Positions 32,164-47,170 of a DNA stretch of 64,000 bases are shown piece by piece; the first letter of the stretch is position 1, and the number at the start of each line of letters is the position of its first letter. This DNA is from Chlorokybus atmophyticus. Its lineage: Eukaryota > Streptophyta > Chlorokybophyceae > Chlorokybales > Chlorokybaceae. The translations under genes and the position numbers were made by a program. The notes under the pieces are model-generated. The model did not search any database. It saw only the letters and a list, made by a program, of their open reading frames with translations, and had not been told where the DNA came from. The stretch lies in the NCBI GenBank assembly GCA_009103225.1, contig RHPI01002615.1:187352-251351 (forward strand), in the 5' to 3' direction.

Positions 32164-32765
32164 TGTCATGCCTATCGCCCGGGCATGCCAGTCGTCATTG
32201 GGCATGCCTACAGCGAGACCCTCGCCCGGCTTACCAGCATGGCGACCCGCGCGCGTCACTGACCAGTAGCTAGGTCATGTCTCTAGAGTAGCTCATGACC
32301 ATAGCCTACATAGGCACCGTGCGTAGCTGCTTGTGAGTTCAGTTATAAGTTGGGTTCTATATTGAGTGGGGATTTCCTGTGAAAATAGCCTCGATATGAC
32401 CGTTAGCTTATGTTCTGGACAGTCATGAGTTGACCTGTATAAGTAGTCACAGTGTTCACCGGATTAGCTGGTGACACTGTGAGTGAGAAAGTTAAGAGCT
32501 TGTGAAACGACTTCAACTGCGAACACACCTTCCCGGTTGCCAAGAACCCCCTCATTGTGTGAGAGCCTGTGCATGCTCTTGTGTGCATCGTGCTCGTCAT
32601 TGCTGTGAGCTTGGTGTGCCTGGTTGCAGTGTGTTTGTTGGCATCAGCCAGAGCATAGTATCCACGTGTTGCTTGCTCGTTCACCTCACTTAACAGTGTA
32701 ACATATTTTCCGCTCATGCAAAGGACTGTGTAAACAGCACTATCTATAGTAGTGGCTTGTTGACT
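32164..32765 (+). repeat. G3 3' LTR, also acting as 5' LTR of G4
   Basis: Starts TGTCATGCCTATCGCC and matches 22,495-23,086. It runs directly into G4 gag at about 32,766 with no leader, so one LTR serves both elements. Confidence 0.88.
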
Positions 32766-35700
32766 CCTCCAACCTCACCTACGAGCGGACCAGCGACGGG
32801 AGCAACGATCGTAGCAGCAGAGGCTCGCGTTCTGTCTCCGACTTCACTCCGTTCCTGTCCACTCCTCGAGCTTCCCCACTTTCGTCCGACAGTGACGACT
32901 ACGAGATGAAGTCTTCCAGCTCAACCACGTCCCTGCGCTTCTCCGGACGTGCTGGCACTACCTCGCTAGTCAAATTCATCATCAAGTTCCACTTTAAGAT
33001 GCGACAGCAGGCTCTGAAGAACAAAGACTGGTCAAATAAGATCTCTTTTCACACTGCCGCTCACTATCTGGATCATGAAGCACATGATGTCTGGAAGTCT
33101 GTTGCTAAACTGCATCGAGTGGATGGCTATGGCAAGCTCGCCAGTACCATCGCACCTGCGTCACTGCACACTCCAGCAGCCGTCTTTCCATCTGCCACTC
33201 CCGCAGCAGTCACCGGGTTGTCCATAGCGGCAACCATTGACAGAGCAGGAAGAACCTGAGTTGGTGATCGTCAACCTGACCCCTGCAGAGATTGAGATCA
33301 AGACGGGCGCACGACGGGCCCGCATCCTAGACCAGCCTGCTGTCATCCTTGAGGAACAACGCACAGCAGCAGTTGAGGTGGGCACACCCCTACCTATGGC
33401 AACAGCTGGCTCTCGTGCGGGAGGCAATGCTTTCACCCTCGAGTTAGTTGCACTGCGCGCACCAGCTATCACTGTAGGTGCTGCCATCTCTGACTCTCCA
33501 CTCAAGGATCTATACGCTGCACTTCGTCGCACCTTCCCACCTCAGACCACTAGCAAAGTAGAGGAGTTAAGGCGGTTCCGGCGCAAGCCCAATGAGGACC
33601 CCTACGCCTGTACTCCAAACTGGAAGGGCTGTTGAAGGACACTGACTACAAGATCGTCAGTGACGAGGCGGCTGCAGTGGTATATGTCAATGAGGTGGAT
33701 GCCACCCTGAGCGAGTCGACGCACCTGACCCTGAACTGCAGCAGGCCCCTTGGCTACACGCTCAAAGAAGCTTTTGAGACTGCACAAGCCATCCATAAGC
33801 GCTTGGTGTATGAGAAGGCAGTGCTGGACACCAACCACAGCATCTCTCGGCCTGCAGCCAGCACCACTGCCGAGCCTCTTTGCCGCGAATGTGGCCGGAA
33901 TGCTCCACCAGCACGCGACAAAGGGAAACGGTCAGCGCATACTGCTTTGCCTGCCCTTGTGCTGTAACATCGCTATGGACGGCATGGGCACTACAAAAAG
34001 GAGTGCACTGAAGAGTACTCAACTCTGGTCTGCAACTACCGTCACAAGACAGGCCACTTGGAGTCAGTCTGCTGGCTCAAGTTCCCTAAGTTGAGACCCG
34101 CCAACAGCTACAACGGCAACAACTCTAGTGGCTACAACAGCAACAACACTGGAGGCCACAACGGCAACAACTCTGGTGGCTACAATAGCAACCATACCGG
34201 AGGCCATAACAACAACAACAACCATGCCAACGCTCGCAAGGAAGAGCAAAGCTACAGAGGGAAGAATCGCCCTCCTCAGCGCAAGAGACTGGAAGAACGT
34301 CCGCGCGCTGCTGCTGTTGCTGTCAAGGCTCCAGCCAACCCGCCAGCTGATGACCATATGGTTGCCCTCATGGCGCGTATGACACGCTTGGAGGAAGACA
34401 AAGAGCAGGATTACCGCGCCTGCTACTCTGCCCGGTGGGCACTCATAGCTCCAAAGCGCACGAGAGACACCAGTACACTGTCACGTATTCAACCAGCTCA
34501 ACGGGTTCGAGGGGAAGCCGCAACATCATCAGCAGCCACCTCCTCTGAAGCCACCAGTTGCGCTGCACCAGCAGCGACAGTTACACCGGCTATGACGTCA
34601 ACTTCGTCAGCGTCAGCAGCAACTGCTGCAGTTTTACCACAAGTGGGTATACCAGTGAGCACCGTAACGCCACACCACAGGTGAGCACGCTGGCAATAGC
34701 CACTGCTGTTACCGACCCTGCAGCAGCAAGTCGCACCGGTCCCGCTCCATCTGCAGGACCACCTGTGTTAGCGAGCGTTGAGACCACTCTCGCGCCACTG
34801 AGCGGCACTCTCGCCACCACCGGCAGTGCCATTGTTAAACCCGCTGCCACTGCAGCGACACGCGCAGCTACATTGCCCGCCCTCGACGTCACTCAAGCTG
34901 TCCCGCGAGGTCAGCAAGCTGAGCGTGCTTGGGAGACCATCATGCGCGGAGCCGATCCCGCTACCATTGCTTTTGGGCGCGGAAGGGAGCGCACAACACG
35001 CGTTGAACGCAGTAACCGCGTTTTCTCACTGCCTGAATATCACACCCTGTCAGCTTAGACTCAGCGGCAACTGGAGGATGAAATCCTCGCCGGCACGGCT
35101 CCTCCCATGCGAGACGGCTTCTTTGTGGTCAGAACACCTGTTGTACTGGAGTTGGCACTACAACTGTTCTGGACTCTGCATAACGACATGCAGACTACGC
35201 CGTGCTAGCCCGCACCATTCCGTCATAAACCCTTTAAGTCAAGCCCGCTGGACACGTATTGGGACCGGCAACCCAACGTACAGCAGCACATCGCTGATAC
35301 AGCCGACATGCCTCTAGGTGACAACGAAGCACTGAGGCCCCTCAGTACCGTTCGGCTTTATGAGCGCTACACCGCTCTGAAACAGGCGTTCACCTGGCGA
35401 CAGGACCAAACGGCAGCAATCAATGCAAGAGCGCAAGCCCTTGCCACTGCTCGCGCTCTAACTTTTCAACCAACAGTTGCTGGCCCATCATCCAGCACGA
35501 CACCTCTCGTCGGTGAGCCCGACATTGACCAGGCGAGGGCGCTGGCCCAACAATCCAGGGGGGTGATCGCCCCGCGGCTGCCCGCCTTGTTGGAGGACTT
35601 TTTTGACGATCAACGGGATGCAGGGAGAGGTTACCTCACACCGCAAGGGTGGACACAACGAGATGGAGCAGGTTCAATCGGAGAACAGCAACTTCGCACT

Positions 35701-36570
35701 GTCCTGTTGCGGCAAGCAACTATGCTGCACAGACAAGAAGGCATTGGCCTGAGACGGATGTTGGGGATGCGAGAAGGTGGTAATGCAGCTCGAGCAAGAC
35801 TGGTGACTTGGCTAGTCACTAATCACCCCACAGTCCCCCTGTTCGCATTCGGCACCAGATTGTTTTGGTTGGACGCCTTCCTTCGCTCACTACGGCAAGC
35901 CTATGACGAGGTTGCCTCGGCAGCCACTGACACCTTGGAAGGCTCGAGAGGCCATCATGAGGTTGCCAGGGGTGGAAGCGGCGCGGCAACGCACACGCAT
36001 CGCAGCTGCTTATGAGCAGCATGTCCAACAGCCAGAGATTTACCTCACTGTGCGGGCACGAGCAACAACGGTGCTGGAAGTGGGGGTGGTCAATGGCAGA
36101 TGGGATGCCTACATGGCAGGGATGTTAAGGGTTCCCACCATCACCCACGACATAAGAGCGCGGCTCTTGCGCGCAGTGTATCTCCAGCCCATGCCTCAGA
36201 ATCACTGCTGGAGTGACGTGGTCAACAATCCAACAGCCACATGGGAAGCTACACTGGTCAGGGAGGCAGCTCATGCAGTACGCTGGACTTATGTGGAAGA
36301 GCAGGCACGGGAGGCGGGCCCACAAACTTAGCTTGTTGACTGTGTGTTCTACCGCACAGCCTGTACACTAAGGAGGACACCGCCTCCACCTGTCCGTGTA
36401 ATTCAGCGACAGCGGAGCAGCTCCACCAAGCACTCCTCGCCATACGAGCTGGGTTATTTTTTACTTTTGCTACATGTTATAACATGTTGCAGCGACAGGC
36501 CTAGCAAGCATGTCTTTCCCTGCAGCGGCCCGAGATAGTGTGACCCTTGACTGTCCTCGACCCAACAATG
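32766..36570 (+). mobile_element. Gag-only Ty3 derivative G4
   Basis: Gag closely related to G3 starts at CCTCCAACCTCACC with no leader. It contains SLRFSGRAGTTSLVKFI, SPLKDLYAALRRTFPP and one clear CCHC half, then the long linker (35,308-36,320). At about 36,330 the linker jumps straight to the 3' UTR (GCTTGTTGACT). Protease, methyltransferase, RT, integrase and PHD are all absent. The expected 3' LTR is missing after 36,570. Frameshifts near 33,255, 33,610 and 33,965 make it a pseudogene. Confidence 0.85.
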
Positions 36571-38660
<2,090 letters not shown>

Positions 38661-39067
38661 GGTCCTTATGCACGCATGCACACACGCAGGATGTAGATCT
38701 GGTTGCTTGATCCGGAAGGTTGTGAGAGCCTTTTGACCGCAAGTGTGCATGTTTTACGCATGTTACACAAGGCATACCAAGGTGACTACATGTGCATTTG
38801 CGTTCTTCAGCTATGTCATGGAGCACCGACCGCTGACATTGCGTGTCTTGTGTGCCATTGCACACTGCACCCAATGCAAAAACACACGGCAACCTCCTGT
38901 CCTGCGCAGCATAGCACTGAAAGCAGCATCATTTAGCACTGGCATTCAGGAATAGCTACTCACCTGTATCTCATCTACGTCTCTAACTAACGTGCAGCTT
39001 CTTTGTTGCTTGTATATTACACAATAAGGTTATCAGCCATCTTCCTAACACAATGCCAGTTGATACT
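38661..39067. other. Spacer downstream of thymidine kinase
   Basis: No coding signal recognised. This is the 3' flank of the minus-strand kinase gene. Confidence 0.4.
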
Positions 39068-40289
39068 TTAAGTGACGGTAGCAACACCTTCGAGCTCAAG
39101 CCTGCTCGATGATGAGACTTGTGCGCGAGCTTTCAGTATCTGCATTGTGCGTGCGCCGTCGACATAGTGGCGTCGGCAGACAGGCATGTAAGATTCCTGC
39201 CCGCCAATGAGCTCGGTGCGGTCGTCGTTGACAGTACGCAGCGTGAACGGCGCGCGCTCGCCGCAACAAGAGCAACGCGCAGCGAGCTTTGTCACGGAGT
39301 CGGCCATCGGAACCAGCTCCGTAATTGCCCCAAATATTCGTCTGTGAAGGACATGAACTCAATGGCAGTAACAGTCACAACCACAAACACAACTGCAACC
39401 ACAACCGCAATCACTTGCATGCGTGCGTCCGTGCATGCAGGCGTGCCAACACCCACAACATATGCAATAACATCAACGGCTTAATTGCCAGAACTTGTGT
39501 AGATGGACAAGAAAGCAAGCGTAAAAGGTGCAGCACAGCGCGGCAACTTGGACTAGCGGGGTGACAACATACCTTTGAAAGTCCCCGTCCAAACCCGCAA
39601 CAACAAGCCGCTTGCCATCGTAATCGGCGGCGAGCCTGCAGAAGTCCAACAAGTCCGGAAAGAACTGCGCCTCATCAATGCCAATCACCTCAGCCTTAAA
39701 AGAAATAACGTGTCAGATTTGACCAATTGCAGCATGTGCGGCAAACCAACTGGCGTGCGGCTGCAATACTTGGCCAACAAACAAAGATGTACGCTATGAG
39801 AGGAGGAAACACTATTGCCACATACTTCAGCGTAGTGACTGCGGGGGAGTAATGTAAGCGAGGGCAGCGCGAAGCAGGGCATGCGTGTGCCGTTGTGCGC
39901 CACAACGTTATCCCGCGCATACCGCGTGTCCTTGCTGGACTTCACCAACAGTATGCGCCTGTAAACACATGTCACCATCAACCCAACATAAGCCCAACAA
40001 GTGCAAGCACATCCTAACATCATGATCAATACCCTTACCGGCCTGCAACAGCAGCGTCTTTCATACGCTGCAGCAGAGCGGACGTCTTGCCGGCAAACAT
40101 TGGGCCGGTGATGATCTCGACATGGCCGCTCTGAATTTGAGCTTGAGCTTCATCATCATCGCCATCTGTTCTACTGCTGCTGCTGCTGCTGCTGGCCGAG
40201 CTCAGCTCTGCTCTTGCTGTGCACACCCTCGCGGCAGTCAGGGACGCGCCCTTGTTGCATGCGAGGGAGGCTCTGCTGCTGCTACGCAT
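39068..40289 (-). CDS. TK1: Thymidine kinase (type II, TK1-like)
   Basis: Phosphorylates thymidine to dTMP with ATP in the salvage route. Four exons join in phase: 40289-40039, 39958-39826, 39694-39573 and 39341-39068, giving about 259 residues. The Walker A loop is GPMFAGKTS (62-70). The catalytic segment is [11 protein letters not shown]. The lasso zinc site is C192-x2-C195 with C224-x2-H227 (CSCC and CRRH). These match the TK1 fold throughout. Residues 1-50 are Ser/Arg-rich and variable, so they could be an organelle targeting peptide. A 3' splice site just upstream (near 40,297) means a 5' UTR intron or an earlier start is possible. It is transcribed away from the YbaK gene. Confidence 0.93.
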
Positions 40290-41721
40290 AAACAACCTGT
40301 GTGAGGACAAGAGCATGAACACATAAAAGCACTCCAACAACCACGATCACAAGGCATGCACGATCTCCCTCTACACCCACACCAACAGACATGTTGATGC
40401 AGTGCTTGCACAGCTCACTATGTACCGCCGTGTTGCTATGACAAGTATTGACATGCATGCAAAATTGACATTCAAGCGTCATGGGGCGCTAGTGCTTGGT
40501 AAAGTCCGTGCGAAGGTGTGAAGTCGGGATGAAAGCCTGAGATGTATTGTCCACTTACACTTATGGTCTGCCTTGCACAAGCTGTGTCATGGGATCAAAC
40601 TGGACAGCTATAGCAAAGCAGGCCGTAAGTACAAGTGGTGATGGTAAAGTGCAACTGTGTGTGTTTGGATGTGTGGAGGGAGGGCAGGGGTGCTACCTTC
40701 AACAGATGCACTGACGGAGCACCGATGTGGGAACAAAGCAGTTGTTATGCACTGCAGACGCCCAGAACACAACTTGTTTCAACACTCACAAGTCCATGAA
40801 AGAGCATGTAGCTGTTGCATGGACAAGCTACACATGAAACCAGACAAAGCGTGCCTCAGGGCCAGCAGCGCTAGCGTTCAACTTCCATGGGAGTAATCAA
40901 AGTGAAGATCGTCGCGAACGCAACAGGATGGTGAGCTGCTAAGGTGATCACTGCGCTCCATCAATAAACCTACTGGAATATGATTGAGCAACAGTTAAGG
41001 AATGCAAAGGACTGCGTAGCAGCTGCAGTGCAAGCAGCTTCCCATTCACGCAGTCAGCTGCAGTCTAGCTTTTGAGTGAACACAATTGGTTGCGAAGTAT
41101 TTCAAAAAAGCCTCCATAAGATTAACTAGTCAACCTGAGCGTGTAAGTCAAGAGCAATTCTCTCTATAAGCACATTGCAGCTGCTGTTGCTCAAATACAC
41201 AGCTTTTGTCATGTGTCCATTTGTAAGCAATTACAAGTGGAATTGCAAGGGGTGGCGTCTTATCAGACAGGTTCAGGCCAGGCTATGGTATGACAGGCCA
41301 GACAAGGCCAGGCCAGGCAAATCCCCTTTGCCATACCTGTGCAATTGGATGCCGTGCCACGTGCACGCCCCTGCGCGCAGCGCCCCCGCCGGAAGAGGAG
41401 CCATGACACCCACCACTCCTATGCAACTACCCTCACATGCGTCTCCACAGAAGCAACAACGCCCTTGCCAACCACGCCGCCACCACCTCCACCGCCGCCG
41501 CTGCCGCTGCCGCCGCAAAAAGTGAACCCGCATAGTGGTCAAGTGAACCGTATCAGTATACGTTCATCGATCCGATTAACCATACAGCGGTTCACTTTGC
41601 GTTCGCTTGCTTCACTGATCCGTTGTGATTCTTGGCCTGGCTTGGTCTAGTCTTGTGGCCTGGTGGAGTGGTCTAGCGGCGGCGGCGGCGGCGGCGGCGG
41701 CGGTGGTGGTGGCGGCGGCGC
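40290..41721. other. Divergent intergenic region with a CGG repeat
   Basis: Lies between the starts of thymidine kinase (minus) and the YbaK gene (plus). No gene recognised. Imperfect AGGCCA/GGCCAGG units occur at 41,275-41,320. A CGG trinucleotide run at 41,675-41,719 lies directly before the YbaK ATG and would sit in its 5' UTR. Confidence 0.5.
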
Positions 41722-43997
41722 ATGGGCGGGCCGGATGTTGAGGCGGCGGCGGCCGGGGGTGGTGGTGATGTGCGGCTAGTGGCGGCGGCGGAGGGGAGGT
41801 GGGAGCAGGTGAGACGGCGGCAGGAGGAGCTGCTGCCCAGGGTCGCCGCCTTGGAAGCCCAGGTGTGTATTACAGTGAGATCAACACTGAATAGATACCG
41901 TCTCTGATATTTCAGTTGTGCACTTCAGTTTACATGACAAAGTCGAAGCTTGAGGCATGCCTACTATTTGGCTGGGTTGATGGGAACACACACGCGCACT
42001 CACACAAGTATACGCCAGTGCCATTGTTAAACCCGCTGCCACTGCAGCGACACGCGCAGCTACATTGCCCGCCCTCGACGTCACTCAAGCTGTCCCGCGA
42101 GGTCAGCAAGCTGAGCGTGCTTGGGAGACCATCATGCGCGGAGCCGATCCCGCTACCATTGCTTTTGGGCGCGGAAGGGAGCGCACAACACGCGTTGAAC
42201 GCAGTAACCGCGTTTTCTCACTGCCTGAATATCACACCCTGTCAGCTTAGACTCAGCGGCAACTGGAGGATGAAATCCTCGCCGGCACGGCTCCTCCCAT
42301 GCGAGACGGCTTCTTTGTGGTCAGAACACCTGTTGTACTGGAGTTGGCACTACAACTGTTCTGGACTCTGCATAACGACATGCAGACTACGCCGTGCTAG
42401 CCCGCACCATTCCGTCATAAACCCTTTAAGTCAAGCCCGCTGGACACGTATTGGGACCGGCAACCCAACGTACAGNCTCATCGCAACCTGCATCCCCCGT
42501 CTTTCCCCCACTTCCTTCGTACACAAATACATACGCTCATACAACAACATGATACACGCGCACGTCCGCAGATGGTTTATAGTGCCATGCTTATAGAGGA
42601 TGCGGTGTAAATGGCATGTTTGAGTAGGTGATGCAGTCGGTGCATGCACAATCTGATACATGTTGATGACCATTTGCTTCGCATCCCTGTCACATGCGCA
42701 CGCACGCCGACTCTACCTCAGTTGGCAGCTTTGAGGGTGCAGTCGCCATGCCTTGAGTCGATATCAGCGTCCGGAGATGCAGAAGTCGTCAGCGAAGTGC
42801 AGCAGAGGTTGGCGGATATCTGCGCCAAGCTCGGCATCCACAGCTGCAGGTAGCTGCGTGTGCGTGTGCGTGTCATGCCCACATGCAGTGCTCGTCCATG
42901 GTTGTTTATGTTTTCTGAAAACATGGTCTTGTTTGGAATATTGTCCCGACAGGTTCAAGCGAGTGCCGGCGAATTACTACAATCAGTCCCTCGAAAGTCG
43001 TCGCGAGGCTCTTTCGGCGCCGACAGTGGAACACTTGTGCAAGAGCATTGTCATGGTGAGGCGAGTAGTGTTGCGGGCATGCTGGTTGCAGCGTGCTTCT
43101 GCACGAAAATTGCTGTCACCTGACTGCGTTGGAGTGATTGCGTATTGTGTTGGTAGACAAACACGCAGGCTCCACCTGAAGTCACCGACTGCAGCGACCC
43201 GGAGTTCTCAAAGTATTACATCATCATCATTCAGGTACATGAGACACCAGCAACAACAACAACGTGACGTCGTCGTCGTCGTTGTTGTTGTGGCGGTGGT
43301 GGTGGAAGCTGCTGCTGCTGCTACAATCTTGTGTTCTGCTTGCAGTACGCTGCAAGGCTCAATGCGGAAAAGGTCAAGGCGTTCATACACTCTATGAACA
43401 ACGGCAAAGTGTCAAAGAAACGAATCAACAGTGAGCGGGACCTATTGCCATTGTAACACATGCACAGTCAAGTTGCATGAGCGTGCCTCGGTATACACGC
43501 TCAAAGCGCGTGCTTGTGTGTGTGTGTGTGTGTGTGTGTGCGGCTGTGCGTGCGCATGTGTGTGCCTGTGTGTGTGCTTGTGATGGCGCAGGTGCGTGTA
43601 TGTGCGGTGGTGTGCGTGTGTGCTGCGGTACTGATTGCTTGGTTGTGTTCAGTGAGGCTGGCCCCTGAAGAAATGTCCGCAGAGTTAACCGGCTTTGAGC
43701 ACAATGCCGTCACGCCAATCGGCACAAAGACACCCATACCAGTAAGTGACAACAACATCACCATTACATGAACAACCATTTGCTGTGATGCACACGCACG
43801 TGAACACGCGCTCGCACATACGCACGCGCATGCAAGCACTCATTGTGTAGGTGATGCTGTCGGATCGCATTGCGCGACTACAGCCGGCGTCCTTCTGGAT
43901 GGGCGCCGGCGTGGTGGACTTGAAGATGCGTGTAGACGTGGCCGAGTTCGTTAAGGCGTACAGGCCGTTTGTGATCGACTGCACATATGATGAGTAG
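41722..43997 (+). CDS. YbaK/ProX-domain protein (aminoacyl-tRNA deacylase family)
   Basis: Seven exons join in phase: 41722-41862, 42722-42849, 42953-43055, 43169-43234, 43346-43430, 43653-43741 and 43851-43997, giving 252 residues. After a Gly/Ala-rich start and a short helix (WEQVRRRQEELLPRVAALEA, 27-46), the C-terminal two thirds match the plant cytosolic YbaK-domain protein. Matching blocks are PTVEHLCKSIVM, KYYIIIIQYAARLNAEKVKA, RLAPEEMSAELTGFEHNAVT, PASFWMGAGVVDLKMRV and FVIDCTYDE at the C-terminus. Family members hydrolyse mischarged aminoacyl-tRNAs; the substrate here is unknown. Intron 1 (859 bp) contains a 460-bp piece identical to retroelement G4, followed by an N. Confidence 0.9.
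42016..42475 (+). repeat. 460-bp exact copy of G4 segment 34,824-35,283
   Basis: Begins CAGTGCCATTGTTAAACC and ends CAACCCAACGTACAG, identical by eye to the G4 stretch over its whole 460 bp. It is followed directly by a single N at 42,476. It sits in intron 1 of the YbaK gene, with no LTR and no target duplication. Confidence 0.92.
43514..43540. repeat. GT dinucleotide repeat in YbaK intron 5
   Basis: About 13 GT units, continuing as imperfect GTGTGC-rich sequence to about 43,625. Confidence 0.85.
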
Positions 43998-44594
43998 ATT
44001 GTGAGTATAGTGTGGTTGTTGTAGGGGTTGAGGGGTCATTGCATTCAAAGTGTCTACTATTGTTAGCCAGCTGGCAGTTGCATAGGTACAGAGTAGGCAG
44101 GTAGGTAGGTAGGATCTGTTTTCGGTCTTTACAATGTAGCATCAAACCATTTGCTGGCCACATGCTGACACACAGCACACATGCTGACACACAGCAAGAA
44201 ACCGCAAAATTGGGTTGCGGAGACGCTGCGGTGCAGTGGTATAAATAATGTGTGGGAAGAACAGGAAAAATCAGAGCTGAGCACACTACTACGCAGCATG
44301 TTACTGCTCAGTATCATTCAAGCGTGTAAACATTGAGGCAATGCAGTACACATGAGCTCTCGCCCCAATATACCGTTGTAGATAACACACTAGAAAAAGG
44401 TCGTATACTGCGCAGCGTACGACGTTAAATGTTCAACTGCACAGCGTACAACCCAACGCCAAGCAAGAGCTCATCTACAGTACAGACTAGGGTTCAGATA
44501 TCATGGCATTTGCATACACTTTGCTGTGATTTCCCCTGACCCAAAACCAACACAATTACCTCACTGCTTGCTCCAGCCAGTGACCTCTTTCCCC
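43998..44594. other. Convergent intergenic region
   Basis: Lies between the stops of the YbaK gene (plus) and the SirB gene (minus). It contains a short TAGG run at 44,095-44,112. No other signal recognised. Confidence 0.4.
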
Positions 44595-46300
44595 TCACTG
44601 CACCGAAGCCTGGGAGATACTGGCATGTTCGGTCCGCTCTTCATCATTATCATCGTAGGCCGAGCGCAGAGCGCATCTGCCGGTGCCTTCGCACACATCG
44701 CACTCGGGCGCCCTGCCCGCCACGTGCTCCAGACAGTGATTTAGCCTGTCCTCAACAATTTGCTGCGGATGACACACAGGGCGAGGATTAAGTGAATTTG
44801 TGTACTGTGAATGAGTGTGTTGAAAGTCGCGGATCATGTGCACGAATGAGGGAGTGGATGAGCAGAGAGCATGTGGTGGCTGCGTAACTGCTTGCACATG
44901 CATGATGGAGGCTATGTAAGAATAAACGAACGAATACATGAGTGAGCACGCACGCACGCACGCATGCGTGCTTGCATGCATGCACATGTGCTTGCGTGAG
45001 CAAATGGCTGTGCAGAGGGTACAAGCGCACACGTACCGCCATGAGTGGGTGCAGGCCTATAGGCGCGGTCACGAGGTATGACACATTAGCGTGACGCTTT
45101 GCTGCCTCTCGTGCAAGCGCAGGTATATCCTGCAAGGTTTGAATAAAACAACACATCCAACAGACCCGAGGATGTGTACATGCGTTACTCACCGTGTGCC
45201 AGTGTCGCCCGGGCGACAGAAAGTAAGGACTGATCACGACGGTGCGCGCTCCCCGCGCAACGCATATGTCGAAAGCGGTCGCAATGGACGGCTCCGCCAA
45301 TTCCTGCATGGTTGGATTAAGCACAATAACCCAATGCTGAGCGAGAAGAAACACCAGGGTTGCACAGAGACAAGAACACGTGGGGTTGATGATGATTCTT
45401 GATTCTCATTACCATATGGGCCGTTTCGACGAGCGTGCGGCCACTGTGCGCCTTGTAGAGCACTGCGAATGCATCTGCGGACAGAAGGCTGGTGATCATA
45501 CAACATCGCACATCAGGAGCCAGCAGGGTGGTACAATAACAAACCACTCTGTCACATCCAGCTTTGCAAGACTGACTTGATTGTAAGATGGCTCTGGTTC
45601 GTCTCAGTTTCTAAGACTCCTCGATGAGTTGGAAGCTCAAGCTTTACCAAAGCAAGTTGCATACACGACTGGATTTTTCACTTGAGTGCACATGGATTTC
45701 CGCACCCATAAAAGGGACAAGGTCCTACCCGCACACGCACCCGCACACACAAGATGGACACATGCGTGCATGCACACGCATGTTTTCATCCTCATCCTCA
45801 TGCTCAAGAAATACAAGCGTAATACTACTTTCTCCTTTCATACCTAGCAGGTCGTTAGACTCCTTTCTGCGTGAGCCATGGTCCACCAGCACCACTCCCA
45901 CAGGCTCCTCAACCCCGCCCAATCCACTTGCCACGCCTCTTGCTGCTGTTGGAAATGAGAAACCACTTGTAACCCACTCGTTACTACTGCTATTGCTACT
46001 GCTACTGTTAACGCTACTACTAGAGCTACTCGTATTGCAATAGTCACCGCTACTGTCGTTGTCGCTGCTACTGCTACTGTTTCTAGCAAGGATATTGCTA
46101 TCACTGCTGAGCACCGCTGTGTGCTGCCGCCGCCTGGAGCAGCGCCGAGGCAGCAGCGCCGGCTGCGGCCTGGCCGGCTGGCTCAACGGTGGTCGCTGAC
46201 GATGGCAAGTTGTAGCAGGCTGGCAGGCCTCCTGATGGAACGCTGACGTGACCGGCCTGGCCGTCGCCGCCGCCGCCGCCGCCGCCGCCGCCGACGCCAT
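44595..46300 (-). CDS. SIRB: Sirohydrochlorin ferrochelatase, SirB type
   Basis: Inserts Fe2+ into sirohydrochlorin, the last step of siroheme synthesis for sulfite and nitrite reductases. Five exons join in phase: 46300-45844, 45474-45413, 45303-45193, 45129-45037 and 44762-44595, giving 296 residues. Residues 1 to about 120 are Ala/Ser/Arg-rich (MASAAAAAAAAATARPVTSA), typical of a plastid transit peptide. The single CbiX domain shows VVLVDHGSRR with catalytic His141, TAHMELAEPS-like HM plus ELAEPSIATAFD (His172), RTVVISPYFLSPGRHW and SYLVTAPIGLHPLM. The C-terminus HCLEHVAGRAPECDVCEGTG ends in RC. Its four cysteines (251, 262, 265, 271) match the Fe-S binding tail of plant SirB. This is the strongest plastid evidence in the window. 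Confidence 0.92.

Positions 46301-47170
<870 letters not shown>

Larger units (their letters stand above)
22495..32765 (+). mobile_element. Ty3/gypsy element G3 with methyltransferase-like domain and PHD finger
   Basis: LTR-bounded element of about 10.3 kb. Order: LTR, leader, gag with two CCHC knuckles, long unrecognised gag-PR linker, retropepsin (LDTGA), methyltransferase-like domain, RT (YIDD), RNase H, integrase with zinc-binding and DDE core, PHD finger, short 3' UTR, LTR. Frames change many times and stops interrupt RNase H and integrase, so the copy cannot make a working polyprotein. Diverged LTRs agree with an old insertion. RT-RNase H-integrase order places it in Ty3/gypsy. The added MTase and PHD modules are unusual for the group. 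Confidence 0.92.
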
